64,000 nucleotides of DNA, taken from contig NZ_JH636442.1 of NCBI RefSeq assembly GCF_000255705.1, forward strand, positions 67,292 to 131,291, written 5' to 3'. The notes under the pieces are model-generated. The model was not told the DNA's origin. It did not search any database and saw only the letters and a program-made list of their open reading frames with translations. Below are positions 1 to 8,372 of the stretch, in pieces; the stretch's first letter is position 1; each line of letters starts with the position of its first letter. Position numbers and translations under genes: made by a program. Source of the stretch: Zavarzinella formosa DSM 19928. GTDB lineage: Bacteria > Planctomycetota > Planctomycetia > Gemmatales > Gemmataceae.

Positions 1-580
1 GAGCGGTCGCGTCCATCACCATGACGTTGGCGGCGTAATTGCTCATGCCCCAGACATAACCGGAAACCGTCGCTGTGCTACCGGCCAGCGAGGAATCGGA
101 AGGGCAAATGTACGTTTTGATCACCGTGTTCCCGCCACCCACGCCGCCGGCATAGGCGTTGGATGAGTATTGGTACCAATAATAATTCGAAGTGCCGGGG
201 ATGAACCCGTTGTAAATGTCCGCGGTGGTGGGCGTGAACATGGCTTTATAAATGGTCCCCTGTTCGATGAAGGGGAGGATATGCACCATCCAAGTCCCGG
301 CCGCCCCGTCTGCGGAGGTGTTGCCGGCGCCGTTGGCCGCCGTGCCGCCGTAGGGGGAATAGGTCGACGTGTAATTGGCGGCGTTGGGCATCGCTTGGAA
401 GTTGTCGTGGTAGCCGTGGACGGCCAGGCCGATTTGCTTGAGGTTGTTCTGACACTTCATGCGATTCGCGGCTTCGCGGATCTTCTGAACAGCGGGCAGC
501 AGCAGCCCGATCAGAATCGCAATAATGGCGATCACCACCAGCAATTCGATGAGCGTGAAACCTGATCGACGCTTAATCAC
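1..580 (-). CDS. DUF1559 prepilin-like protein (partial, 3' end outside window)
   Basis: The reading frame starts with GTG at 580-578, preceded by CAGGAG. The N-terminus is a textbook type IV prepilin/pseudopilin leader: a short basic segment, then [17 protein letters not shown] with the conserved Glu at +5 after the cleavage Gly. It is followed by [20 protein letters not shown], the junction typical of DUF1559 proteins, which are very numerous in planctomycetes. The body is Gly/Tyr/Asn-rich, with YICPSD as expected for the family. The C-terminal end, where DUF1559 proteins usually carry their H-x9-DG motif, lies beyond base 1. It is probably exported and processed by a prepilin peptidase; its exact role is unknown. 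It is divergent from the regulator that starts at 891. The product identification is firm; the function is not. Confidence 0.9.
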   Translation of the reverse strand, partial: MIKRRSGFTLIELLVVIAIIAILIGLLLPAVQKIREAANRMKCQNNLKQIGLAVHGYHDNFQAMPNAANYTSTYSPYGGTAANGAGNTSADGAAGTWMVHILPFIEQGTIYKAMFTPTTADIYNGFIPGTSNYYWYQYSSNAYAGGVGGGNTVIKTYICPSDSSLAGSTATVSGYVWGMSNYAANVMVMDATA

Positions 581-890
581 GGCAAATCTCCTGTACAAAT
601 CACACGGGGGCCAGATCGGCCATTCATCCAAGACAGGCTACCGACACACTTTGAAGAACACAAGACAATCTGTGTTAAGATCGCATGAAGTTGCGAGCGA
701 TTTGTTCTGTTCTGTATCAATCATAATTCAATGCAGGTGAAAATAGACCGATTTGACTTGCTGGAAGATGTCTCGACGTTAAACTAAAAAGGCCAGTAAA
801 ATAATTGATTGGATCACCAGATTGCGGAACGAGCCACCAATCCGATCTGCCAACACAGCAAATGCCTTTGCCCCACTCTCCGGAGGCGAT
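581..890. promoter_or_regulatory. Divergent intergenic region between DUF1559 gene and GntR/LacI-type regulator
   Basis: This 310-base stretch must contain the promoters of two divergent genes. The only clear signals are the two ribosome sites: CAGGAG on the minus strand before 580 and CGGAGG at 881-886 before GTG 891. The middle part (about 650-790) is richer in A and T than the surroundings. No convincing operator palindrome was found by eye. Confidence 0.4.
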
Positions 891-2036
891 GTGTCTCAAA
901 CAGAACCGCTGATCGTCGAATCCGGTCCCAAATACGTCCATCTTTCCGAGCAACTGGCAAACCGCATCCGGGCCGGTGAGTGGAACACCGGGAAGGTGCC
1001 GACCGTCCGCGACATCGCCAGCGCCTACGAAGTCTCCTCGTTCACGGCCTCGCGGGCGTTGCATTTGTTGCGTGATCAGGGATTGATCGTCACGCGAGAG
1101 CGCTCCGGCTGTTACGTCGCGGCCTCTGAAACCCGCCCGGTCGCGGCCACCGAACCGGCGCAACTCGGGCGTTGGGCCGTCGTCACCCGCATGTCCCCCG
1201 GCCCGTGGCAAAGCGCGTCCGAGGCCGTGGTGAGGGTTGGGTTCGCGCGGCTTGAAGAAGAGGGAATCTTTGACCTGCAATCATTGGACGTGCGCGCCGA
1301 TTTGACGGTCGGCGAGATCGGCAAGAAAGTCGCGGCCTTCGCGGCGAACCGGGTCGAAGGGGTGTTCTATCTGCCGTCGCGGGTGAGCGAGGCGGCCCGC
1401 GAACAAGACGAATGGTTCCTGGCGGCCTGTCGGCGCGAGGGCCTGCCCGTCGTGCTGCTTGACCGCAACTTGCGCGGCGACAATCGCGCCCTCGATCATG
1501 ACCTCGTCGCCTCCGACCACCACGACGGCGGCTTCCGCTGCACGGAACACCTGCTTGGGCTGGGCCGGAAAAACGTGGCCTGCGTGATCGCTTCCCCGAC
1601 CAGCGCCCACAACGACCGGCTGTCCGGTTATCTCTACGCCCTGGAGACAACCGGCGGCGGCCGGCCCCCCCGCGTCATTCGCGCGCCCGAACAGATGGAA
1701 GCCCGCGAGGCCTACCCGTGGATTGCCGCCGAGCTGATTCGCCTCGGGGTGGATGGCGTGATCTGCTATCAGGACTACGTCGCCATCGGGGTGATTCTGG
1801 AACTGTTCCGGCGCGGGGTGAATGTGCCTCGTGATGTGGCCGTGGCCGGGTGCGACGACCTGCCAATCGGCCAGAGCTTCGCCTTGGGGGTGACCTCCTA
1901 CACCTACCCTTCCGAGGCGCTCGCCCGCACGGCCTTCCGGGTCATGACCAACCGGATCGCCCATCCAAACGACCCGCCATCCAAGGTGGTTCTGCCCGGC
2001 ATACTGGTCGTCCGCGACAGCACTGTGCCCGCCTGA
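891..2036 (+). CDS. GntR-type HTH regulator with LacI-like sugar-binding domain
   Basis: A transcription regulator of 381 aa. The first ~70 residues form a GntR-type winged helix (KYVHLSEQLANRIRAGEW, then VPTVRDIASAYEVSSFTASRAL and a recognition wing with LIVTRERSGCYV). The rest is a periplasmic-binding-protein/LacI-like effector domain with the usual elements: GVFYLPSR, VVLLDRN, DNRALDH, a DGVICYQDYVAIGVI segment and a final VAVAGCDDLPIG. This AraR-like architecture normally senses a sugar or related small molecule. A longer reading from TTG 822 is possible, but GTG 891 has CGGAGG five bases upstream and fits the domain start. It is divergent from a DUF1559 gene. The effector is unknown. Confidence 0.85.
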   Translation: MSQTEPLIVESGPKYVHLSEQLANRIRAGEWNTGKVPTVRDIASAYEVSSFTASRALHLLRDQGLIVTRERSGCYVAASETRPVAATEPAQLGRWAVVTRMSPGPWQSASEAVVRVGFARLEEEGIFDLQSLDVRADLTVGEIGKKVAAFAANRVEGVFYLPSRVSEAAREQDEWFLAACRREGLPVVLLDRNLRGDNRALDHDLVASDHHDGGFRCTEHLLGLGRKNVACVIASPTSAHNDRLSGYLYALETTGGGRPPRVIRAPEQMEAREAYPWIAAELIRLGVDGVICYQDYVAIGVILELFRRGVNVPRDVAVAGCDDLPIGQSFALGVTSYTYPSEALARTAFRVMTNRIAHPNDPPSKVVLPGILVVRDSTVPA

Positions 2037-2085
2037 ACGTATGGCCGAAATTGGCTGTTAACTTTAAGGCAGATCATCCGCCATC

Positions 2086-2160
2086 GTGGGCGACGCAGCT
2101 TGCGTCGCTTCAAAAACTCGCGCCACACTCTTTTGAAACGACGCAAGCTGCGTCGTCCAC
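2086..2160. repeat. Long inverted repeat with GACGCA/TGCGTC cores
   Basis: Arms 2086-2115 and 2131-2160 are 30 bases each with two differences and a 15-base loop. Each arm also holds its own small palindrome, GACGCA-N3-TGCGTC. It lies about 50 bases after the stop of the regulator and ends about 140 bases before the next gene. It could act as a strong terminator hairpin, or it may be a mobile palindromic (REP/MITE-like) element. There is no T-run after the right arm. Confidence 0.7.
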
Positions 2161-2298
2161 GAATCAGAACATCCCCAAAGTACGATAACGGCGATCCAAT
2201 CGCTTGATGGCAAGTGAGTCACCATCATCGGACACATCCGCCGGGGTAGAATCCCTAAAATGGACGCAACATTTTCTCGCTGATTTCAAAGAGCCCAC

Positions 2299-3927
2299 AT
2301 GATCGCGGAAAAGAAACGCCGCCGACGGCTGTTGATCATCCTCCCCTTGGTATTTGTCGGTCTATTCGTCTATGCCGCCTGGCCGGGGAAGATCACGCAC
2401 ACCGTCAGCCCTGAAACCACTCATGCGACCGAACCAGTCAACGCGGAAGGATGGGTGGACTATGTCACCGCCTTGAACACACGGCTGCGAGGCGACATCA
2501 CCCCCGAACAGAATGCCAATATCCTCTTCTGGCAGGCCATCGGTCCCCGGCCGGCGGGGAAGACTTTGCCCAAGGAATATTTCCAATGGCTCGGCCACCC
2601 GGCCCCGCCGGAAAAGGGAGAATATCTGGTCGGATGGGAGGACTTCCTTAAGGCGAAGCCCCCGGCCCCGGTCGAGGACGAGGCGGCGCGAGACGACCTG
2701 ATCGACCCAATCGATCCGACCGTCCGTCGGGATCGCGCCAAGAAATGGCCTTGGGCAGCGGCAAACGATCCGGACACCGCCGCTTGGGTGGCGAAGAACA
2801 CACGCCCGCTGGCCACCCTCGCGCAAGCATCGGCGCTCCCCGCCTATTACAACCCGATCGTGCCGGGCAGTTCCCCGCCGGGGAACGGTTTGTTGATGAG
2901 CAGCCAATTTCCCAACGTCCAGATTTACCGGGAATCAGCGATCTTGTTCGTCTGCCGGGCGATGATGCACCTCGGCACCGGCCGGCCCGACGAGGCGTGG
3001 CGGGATTTGATGACATGCCACCGGCTTGGCCGTGTGATGGAGCGAGGGGGCACGCTCATCGAATATCTGGTCGGCGTGGCGATTCAATCGATTGCCATTC
3101 AAGGGGAGACGGTGTTCCTCAGTCAGACAAAACTGACCATCCCCCAACTCACGGCCTGCCGGGACGACCTCGGGCGTCTGCCGCCCCCTTCCCGCGTCGC
3201 GGAAAAGATTGATCTTGCCGAGCGTTACTATTTGCTGGACGCCATGCAGATGGCCGCCCGCACCGGGACGACCTCGATCATGGATCTCCCCGAATTGGGA
3301 GGCTCCGAAAACCCCGACCGTCCCCGGAGCCGCTTGTTCAGCCGGAGCGTGAACTGGGATCCGGCGTTTCAACTGGCAAACACGTGGTACGACCGATGTG
3401 TTGCCGTCCTTCGTCAAGACGACGAACCAACCCGCCGACGGGAGATGGCGGCCATCGAACAAGAACTGAGCGCCATGAAGTCGGATGCGACAACAGCATG
3501 GACCACCCACTTGCTCGGGCCGAAACAACGAGGGGAAAACATCGGAAAGATCATCGTCGGCTTGGTGCTTCCCTCGTTGGACAAGGTATCCGTGGCGGAT
3601 GTCCGCTCCAGACAACTGCACCATCAACTGACGGTCGCCTTTGCCTTGGCCGCTTATAAGGTCGATCTCGGCCATTACCCGGCCAGACTGGCGGAACTGG
3701 CCCCCAAGTACCTGCCCGAGATTCCAAAGGACATATTTACGAACAACGAGCTGACATACCGCCGCACCACCACCGGATATCTGCTGTACAGCGTCGGAGC
3801 CAACCACATTGACGACCAAGGCCGGGACCGGGACAGCAATCCCCCCGGCGACGACCTGCCCCTCGAAATGCCCGCGAAGGAACCGCCGCCGCTGGAGAAG
3901 CCGAAACCAGTCGATCCGCCGGAGTGA
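2299..3927 (+). CDS. Membrane-anchored protein with GspG-like C-terminal segment (paralog 1)
   Basis: A 542-aa protein of unknown function. Residues 1-9 are strongly basic (KKRRRR) and are followed by one hydrophobic segment (about 11-30), so it is probably anchored by its N-terminus with the body outside the cytoplasm. The middle is mostly helical. Near the C-terminus, from about residue 440, the protein reads VAFALAAYKVDLGHYPARL, then LAPKYLPEIPKDIF and YLLYSVGANHIDDQG. This is the pattern of the last part of type II secretion major pseudopilins (GspG) and of many planctomycete proteins. The next gene is a clear paralog 44 bases downstream, so the two probably form one transcript. No enzyme motif is recognised. 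Confidence 0.75.
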   Translation: MIAEKKRRRRLLIILPLVFVGLFVYAAWPGKITHTVSPETTHATEPVNAEGWVDYVTALNTRLRGDITPEQNANILFWQAIGPRPAGKTLPKEYFQWLGHPAPPEKGEYLVGWEDFLKAKPPAPVEDEAARDDLIDPIDPTVRRDRAKKWPWAAANDPDTAAWVAKNTRPLATLAQASALPAYYNPIVPGSSPPGNGLLMSSQFPNVQIYRESAILFVCRAMMHLGTGRPDEAWRDLMTCHRLGRVMERGGTLIEYLVGVAIQSIAIQGETVFLSQTKLTIPQLTACRDDLGRLPPPSRVAEKIDLAERYYLLDAMQMAARTGTTSIMDLPELGGSENPDRPRSRLFSRSVNWDPAFQLANTWYDRCVAVLRQDDEPTRRREMAAIEQELSAMKSDATTAWTTHLLGPKQRGENIGKIIVGLVLPSLDKVSVADVRSRQLHHQLTVAFALAAYKVDLGHYPARLAELAPKYLPEIPKDIFTNNELTYRRTTTGYLLYSVGANHIDDQGRDRDSNPPGDDLPLEMPAKEPPPLEKPKPVDPPE

Positions 3928-3971
3928 GAATCTCGTCGAAACACAACCACTTTGCCAAAGGCCGCTATCGC

Positions 3972-5609
3972 ATGACCACGGAAAAGAAACGCCGCCGGCT
4001 GTTGTGGGTGTTGATCGCCACGCCGATTATTCTCTTCTTGCTGCTCGCCTTCGCCGCCCTGCCGGGAAAGAACATTTACACCGTCAGCCCCGAGACCACT
4101 TACGCCACCGACCATGTGGGCGACGACGGTTTCGTGGACAACATCGCTGCCCTCAACACCCGCCTTCGCGGGAATACCACTCCCGAGCAAAACGCCAACG
4201 TCCTTATCTGGCAGGCCATCGGCCCCCACCCGGAAGGCACCACCCTGCCCGATGAATACTTCCGGTGGCTCGGCCAACCGGCCCCGCCGGAGGAAGGGGA
4301 ATATCTCCTACCTTGGTACTACTTCCTCAGGGCAAAGACGCCTGTGGCGGTCGAAGAAGCGCCTCCCAAGAGAGATGATGAACCTAGTGTTGAAGAGATT
4401 CGAGACGCCCGGCAGGCTCGGGCGCAAAAGTGGCCTTGGAAGGCGGCAGACGAACCGCTCCTTGTCGAGTGGCTCGCCAAGAATTCCCGTCCCCTGGAGC
4501 TGTTCGCCCAAGCCTCAACGCGGCCGGCCTACTACAACCCGCTGGTGCCAAAGCCCACCCCGGCCGGGATTGCCCCCTTGATCAATTGCCTGTTGCCCAC
4601 CTTGCAGTATTGTCGGCAGGCGGCGCAGTTATTCGTCTGCCGGGCGATGCTGCACCTCGGGGCCGGCCGAACGGACGAAGCATGGAAGGACCTGATCACC
4701 TGCCACCGATTCGGCCAGGTAATGGAGCAAGGGGGCACGGAGGTTGAGTATCGGGCCGCCGTGACCATTCAATTGATCGCGATGAATGCGGAGACAGTAT
4801 TCCTGAGCCATGCGAAACTGACAGCCCCGAGGCTGGCGGTCTGCCGGGCCGACCTCAACAATCTTCTTCCTCCCCTCCATGCCGCTGACAAGATCGATCT
4901 GACCGAGCGGTTCTCGGCGCTCGACACACTCCAGTGGATGGCTCGCACCGGATCGGAAATCTTGAAACTACTCAATCGCGGGGCAGACACTGCCTTGGCG
5001 GAACCAGTGGCGGGGCGTCCATTTTCCCGCAGCACCGATTGGGACGCGGCCATGCGGTTGGCCAACGGCTGGTATGATCGCATCGTCACCGCCATGCGAA
5101 TCGAGGATCTCCAAGCCCGCGAACAGGCGATCAGGGAGTTGGAAGATTCATTGAAAGACCTTTCCAATGAATCCGAGCAACAAGCATGGGCCATGTCCAT
5201 CCTCGGCGCGAAACAACGAGGGGAACTCTTCGGAAAGATTGTGATCATCCTGATGCGCCCGTCAACACGCAAGATGGCGGCATTGGAGACACGAACCATG
5301 CAACAGCATCGCAATCTGGCGGTCGCCTTTGCCTTGGCCGCTTATCAGATCGATCAAAGCCGCTATCCGGCGGAACTCACGGATCTGGCCCCAAAATACC
5401 TGCCCGAAATCCCGAAGGACATCTACTCCGGCGGCGAATTGAAATACCATCGCACAGACACAGGCTACATGTTACATAGCATCGGCGAGAATCGGATCGA
5501 CGACCAAGGCCGGGGAAAAAATGATGCTCCTCGCGGCGATGACGGGGCCATCGAAATGCCGTTGAAGGAGTCACCGCCGCTGGATTTGCCGTTCTTCGGA
5601 ATTGATTGA
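3972..5609 (+). CDS. Membrane-anchored protein with GspG-like C-terminal segment (paralog 2)
   Basis: A 545-aa tandem paralog of the preceding gene, aligned from end to end: TTEKKRRRLLWVLIATPIIL at the N-terminus, then TVSPETTYATD, LNTRLRG, TPEQNANVLIWQAIGPHPEG, and the tail VAFALAAYQIDQSRYPAEL with LAPKYLPEIPKDIY and YMLHSIGENRIDDQG. It has one N-terminal membrane helix. The start is ATG 3972, which lines up with the first residue of paralog 1. A longer frame from GTG 3924 would overlap the previous stop and adds nothing conserved. Function unknown. The gene pair looks like a recent local duplication. Confidence 0.75.
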   Translation: MTTEKKRRRLLWVLIATPIILFLLLAFAALPGKNIYTVSPETTYATDHVGDDGFVDNIAALNTRLRGNTTPEQNANVLIWQAIGPHPEGTTLPDEYFRWLGQPAPPEEGEYLLPWYYFLRAKTPVAVEEAPPKRDDEPSVEEIRDARQARAQKWPWKAADEPLLVEWLAKNSRPLELFAQASTRPAYYNPLVPKPTPAGIAPLINCLLPTLQYCRQAAQLFVCRAMLHLGAGRTDEAWKDLITCHRFGQVMEQGGTEVEYRAAVTIQLIAMNAETVFLSHAKLTAPRLAVCRADLNNLLPPLHAADKIDLTERFSALDTLQWMARTGSEILKLLNRGADTALAEPVAGRPFSRSTDWDAAMRLANGWYDRIVTAMRIEDLQAREQAIRELEDSLKDLSNESEQQAWAMSILGAKQRGELFGKIVIILMRPSTRKMAALETRTMQQHRNLAVAFALAAYQIDQSRYPAELTDLAPKYLPEIPKDIYSGGELKYHRTDTGYMLHSIGENRIDDQGRGKNDAPRGDDGAIEMPLKESPPLDLPFFGID

Positions 5610-5634
5610 CCAAGCACGCCGACCGGCGGAAACA

Positions 5635-6597
5635 TCATTCTTTTGCCTTTGGCTTTTGCTTCTTGTTCGCCGCCTGGGGTTTCTTCACGTCTTCCTCGGT
5701 CAGCGTCAGGTTGGATTCGGGGCCGTCGTCTTGCAGGATTTTTTCAGCCAGCAGCCGGTTCATCGGGGCGAGGATGCTGAAATGATCGCCCCAGTTGACC
5801 GGCAGGAAATGCACGTTGGGATTGCTCGTCGCCCGCGACATGTTTTGCAGACACTCGATGTTGCCTTTGCGTCCCCCTTCCAGCACAAACACGGGGCTCT
5901 TGATGCCTGAGAGCCAGTAGCCCGGCGACCTCAGTTCCACTTCCTTGCGATTGGAATGATTGAAAGGCAGAAATTCGGCAGGGTAGCCGGACACGTCGTC
6001 CACCGGGCCGAAGGAGAAGACGGCCCGGAAGCGGTCACTGCATTCGGCCACCAGCAACGCCAGCGTGCCGCCGGTGCTGTGGCCGCCCAGATAGATGCGG
6101 GCGGGATCGACGTATTCCTGCTTGGCGAGGAAGTCGGCGGCCGCCAGCACGTCTTCCACTTCGCCGTAGTAGCCTTCCTTAAAGCCCGGATTGGTATTCC
6201 CGCCGCGCAAAGCCGGGAACATCATCATGATCCCGGCTTTGCGGTACTGGCAGGCGGATTCATCGCCGTCGGCCGGTCCTTCTTCCCAACATCCCTCGCC
6301 AATCGAATTACAGTCACCGCCGGTGATCCAAATGATGGCCGGACGCTTTTTGCCGTCCTTCGGGTCCGGGCTGAGGTATGCGGACATGTTGCCGGCCGGG
6401 GAGGCGTATTTCACCACTTGAAACACCCCGGCGGGAGGCGTGTCAACCGGATGTCTGATGCCCGTCTGCGCGGGGAGTTTCGTGACAAATCCCTTGCGGG
6501 CCTCGGGGAGCGTGGACGGTTTTTCGGTCTGATTTCCCGGCCGGTTGCACCCGGCCAGCATCAAGAGTCCCAGCAGGGGAAGAATGAGGGGTTTCAT
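5635..6597 (-). CDS. Alpha/beta hydrolase lipoprotein (dienelactone hydrolase/peptidase S9-like)
   Basis: A 320-aa predicted lipoprotein. The signal peptide ends in the lipobox LMLAGC. The hydrolase core shows IWITGGDCNS (oxyanion region), PALRGGN, and the nucleophile elbow GHSTGG with Ser in the middle. The candidate acid follows in FGPVDD, and the catalytic His is probably in WGDHFSIL near the end. The substrate cannot be read from the sequence; esterase or peptidase are both possible. The start at 6597 has a CAGGAGA site and gives the signal peptide; the frame is open further upstream to 6645. The C-terminus is Lys/Ala-rich. It lies convergent with the paralog pair and next to the MFS gene on the same strand. 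Confidence 0.82.
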   Translation of the reverse strand: MKPLILPLLGLLMLAGCNRPGNQTEKPSTLPEARKGFVTKLPAQTGIRHPVDTPPAGVFQVVKYASPAGNMSAYLSPDPKDGKKRPAIIWITGGDCNSIGEGCWEEGPADGDESACQYRKAGIMMMFPALRGGNTNPGFKEGYYGEVEDVLAAADFLAKQEYVDPARIYLGGHSTGGTLALLVAECSDRFRAVFSFGPVDDVSGYPAEFLPFNHSNRKEVELRSPGYWLSGIKSPVFVLEGGRKGNIECLQNMSRATSNPNVHFLPVNWGDHFSILAPMNRLLAEKILQDDGPESNLTLTEEDVKKPQAANKKQKPKAKE

Positions 6598-6670
6598 CTC
6601 GGGAGTCTCCTGTCGGAAGATGACACGATGAAAAGCGATTTGCATATCCGGGCATTGGCCCGGTTTGGAT

Positions 6671-7849
6671 TCATCTTACCCTGCCAAACAGGATAATCGA
6701 CGCCGCCAAAAGGACAATTCCGGCTTGGGCCAACAGCACGGCCGTGAGCCCGAAGGCATCGGCCGCCGGGCCGAACACGAGATTGCCCATCGGCACCCCG
6801 GCGCTGAGCATCATCGCCCAAACGCCCATCACCTTGCCGCGATCTTGGTTCAACACGCTCAATTGCACGGCCGACTGGCCCGTTGCGAAGAACATAATCA
6901 TTCCATAGCCGAACAGAATGCAGGCGGCCATCGCCCCGATTTGCTCCGACGCGGCCGCCATCCCGACGAGGGCCATCGCCACAAGACACAACCCGGCGAA
7001 GAGCAACCGGCGGCGCCGGGTTTCGGAGCCATAGGTCGCCGCCGTCAGGGCCGCCAGCAACGCCCCGGCCCCCACGGAACTCAGGAGCATGCTGTAACCA
7101 TCCTCCCCCCGGCCCAGCACCTTCGCCGCATACGAGGGGAGCAACGCCAGCAACGGCCAGCCGCCGATGGCCACCAACCCCGCCACCAGCACCAAGGCCA
7201 GCAACCGCCCTTCGCGGGACAACACGCCGAACCCGCCGCCGGGCGTTTTCGCGGGAACGATTTCCTCCTCCGGCGGCAGCGTCATCAATCGCAGCGCGAA
7301 CAGCACCGCCAGATAGCTGATGGCGTTCACCAAGAAGCACAACCCCGGCCCGGAGACATGCAGCAGAAACCCGGCGATGGCCGGGCCAATGGCCCGCGCG
7401 GCGTTGAAAAGCAGCGAATTGAGGGCGACGGCGTTAATTAGGTCTTCACGCGGAACCAACCCCGGCACGAACGCCAGCCGGGCCGGGAGGTCGATGGCCT
7501 GCACGCACCCGTGGAAGAACATGATGGCGAGCATCACCCACAGCGTCAGGGCGTCCAGATAGTAAAGAGCCATCAAGATTCCGGCAGCCGTGAGAAAGCA
7601 CGATTGCGTGGCCACGATGAGCCGGCGTTTCGGCACCCGGTCGGCCAGCGATCCACCCAAGGCGCCAAAGAGAAACGTCGGGCCGATCTGCACGGCCACC
7701 AAAAACGCCGGCCACTGGGCGAGGCCGGTCTTCTGGTGGGCGATCCACATCAGGGCGGTGGTCTGCGTCCACGACCCGATCAACGAGACCAATTGTCCGA
7801 TGAAATAAAGTCGGTAATTCCGATGCCGGAGGGAGCTAAACGTCCGCAT
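6671..7849 (-). CDS. MFS transporter (EntS/MFS_3-like)
   Basis: A 392-aa major facilitator with about 12 hydrophobic segments. It begins RTFSSLRHRNYRLYFIGQLV and SLIGSWTQTTALMWIAH, the standard start of the MFS_3 group that includes the enterobactin exporter EntS. The conserved loop GGSLADRVPKRRLIV lies between helices 2 and 3, and RAIGPAIAGFLL follows in helix 5. The substrate is not predictable. The start at 7849 was chosen because the family always begins with this F-x-x-L-R-x-R-N-Y element. The open frame runs to 7957 but overlaps the divergent membrane protein. Probably drug or metabolite export at the inner membrane. Confidence 0.88.
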   Translation of the reverse strand: MRTFSSLRHRNYRLYFIGQLVSLIGSWTQTTALMWIAHQKTGLAQWPAFLVAVQIGPTFLFGALGGSLADRVPKRRLIVATQSCFLTAAGILMALYYLDALTLWVMLAIMFFHGCVQAIDLPARLAFVPGLVPREDLINAVALNSLLFNAARAIGPAIAGFLLHVSGPGLCFLVNAISYLAVLFALRLMTLPPEEEIVPAKTPGGGFGVLSREGRLLALVLVAGLVAIGGWPLLALLPSYAAKVLGRGEDGYSMLLSSVGAGALLAALTAATYGSETRRRRLLFAGLCLVAMALVGMAAASEQIGAMAACILFGYGMIMFFATGQSAVQLSVLNQDRGKVMGVWAMMLSAGVPMGNLVFGPAADAFGLTAVLLAQAGIVLLAASIILFGRVR

Positions 7850-7907
7850 GGGGTCAGGGTACGGAAATAGGATGACAACGTGGCGCCCCCGAGGAACGAA
7901 ACAAAAC

Positions 7908-8372
7908 ATGAAGAATTGGAAAACGGTTCGACGCTGGCTGGTCTGGCAGGCCCTCATGTTCTGGCAGGGGGGATTTTTGTTTTACGCCGCCATTGTGGTT
8001 CCCATGGGTACTGATGAATTGGGAGGATTCACCCAAGGGCGCGTGACCCGGCCGGTCACGGAATGGATGAATCTGATCGGCCTGCCAGCCCTGCTGCTGA
8101 TGGCTTGGGATCAACTGGCGGCCGGGAAGTCAAAGTATCGCTGGGTTTGCTGGGGAATCATGGTGTCCGGTCTGGCGGGCGAGTTCGCCCTTCATCCGGT
8201 GATCGGCCGGTTTGTGGATGCGGCCGAGGGGGAGTTGATTCCGCAATTCGAGGTGTTTTATTGGTGGCACCGACTCTATCTTCTCGCCGCCACGGCCATC
8301 TGGGCGGCCAGTCTGGCCTGGACCGCCCTGACGCTGCGGGATTACGCCTTGGGAACCGACAAGGCTCCGTAA
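7908..8372 (+). CDS. Small four-helix membrane protein of unknown function
   Basis: A 154-aa integral membrane protein with about four hydrophobic segments (about 12-30, 48-66, 74-94 and 120-140). The first has FWQGGFLFYAAIVVPMG; the acidic/aromatic linker FEVFYWWHRLY precedes the last helix. The family resembles planctomycete membrane proteins of unknown function. ATG 7908 has GAGGAA upstream; an in-frame ATG at 7872 would add 12 residues. It is divergent from the MFS transporter, with a spacing of only about 60 bases. Its last 31 bases overlap the end of the convergent polysaccharide gene. Confidence 0.65.
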   Translation: MKNWKTVRRWLVWQALMFWQGGFLFYAAIVVPMGTDELGGFTQGRVTRPVTEWMNLIGLPALLLMAWDQLAAGKSKYRWVCWGIMVSGLAGEFALHPVIGRFVDAAEGELIPQFEVFYWWHRLYLLAATAIWAASLAWTALTLRDYALGTDKAP

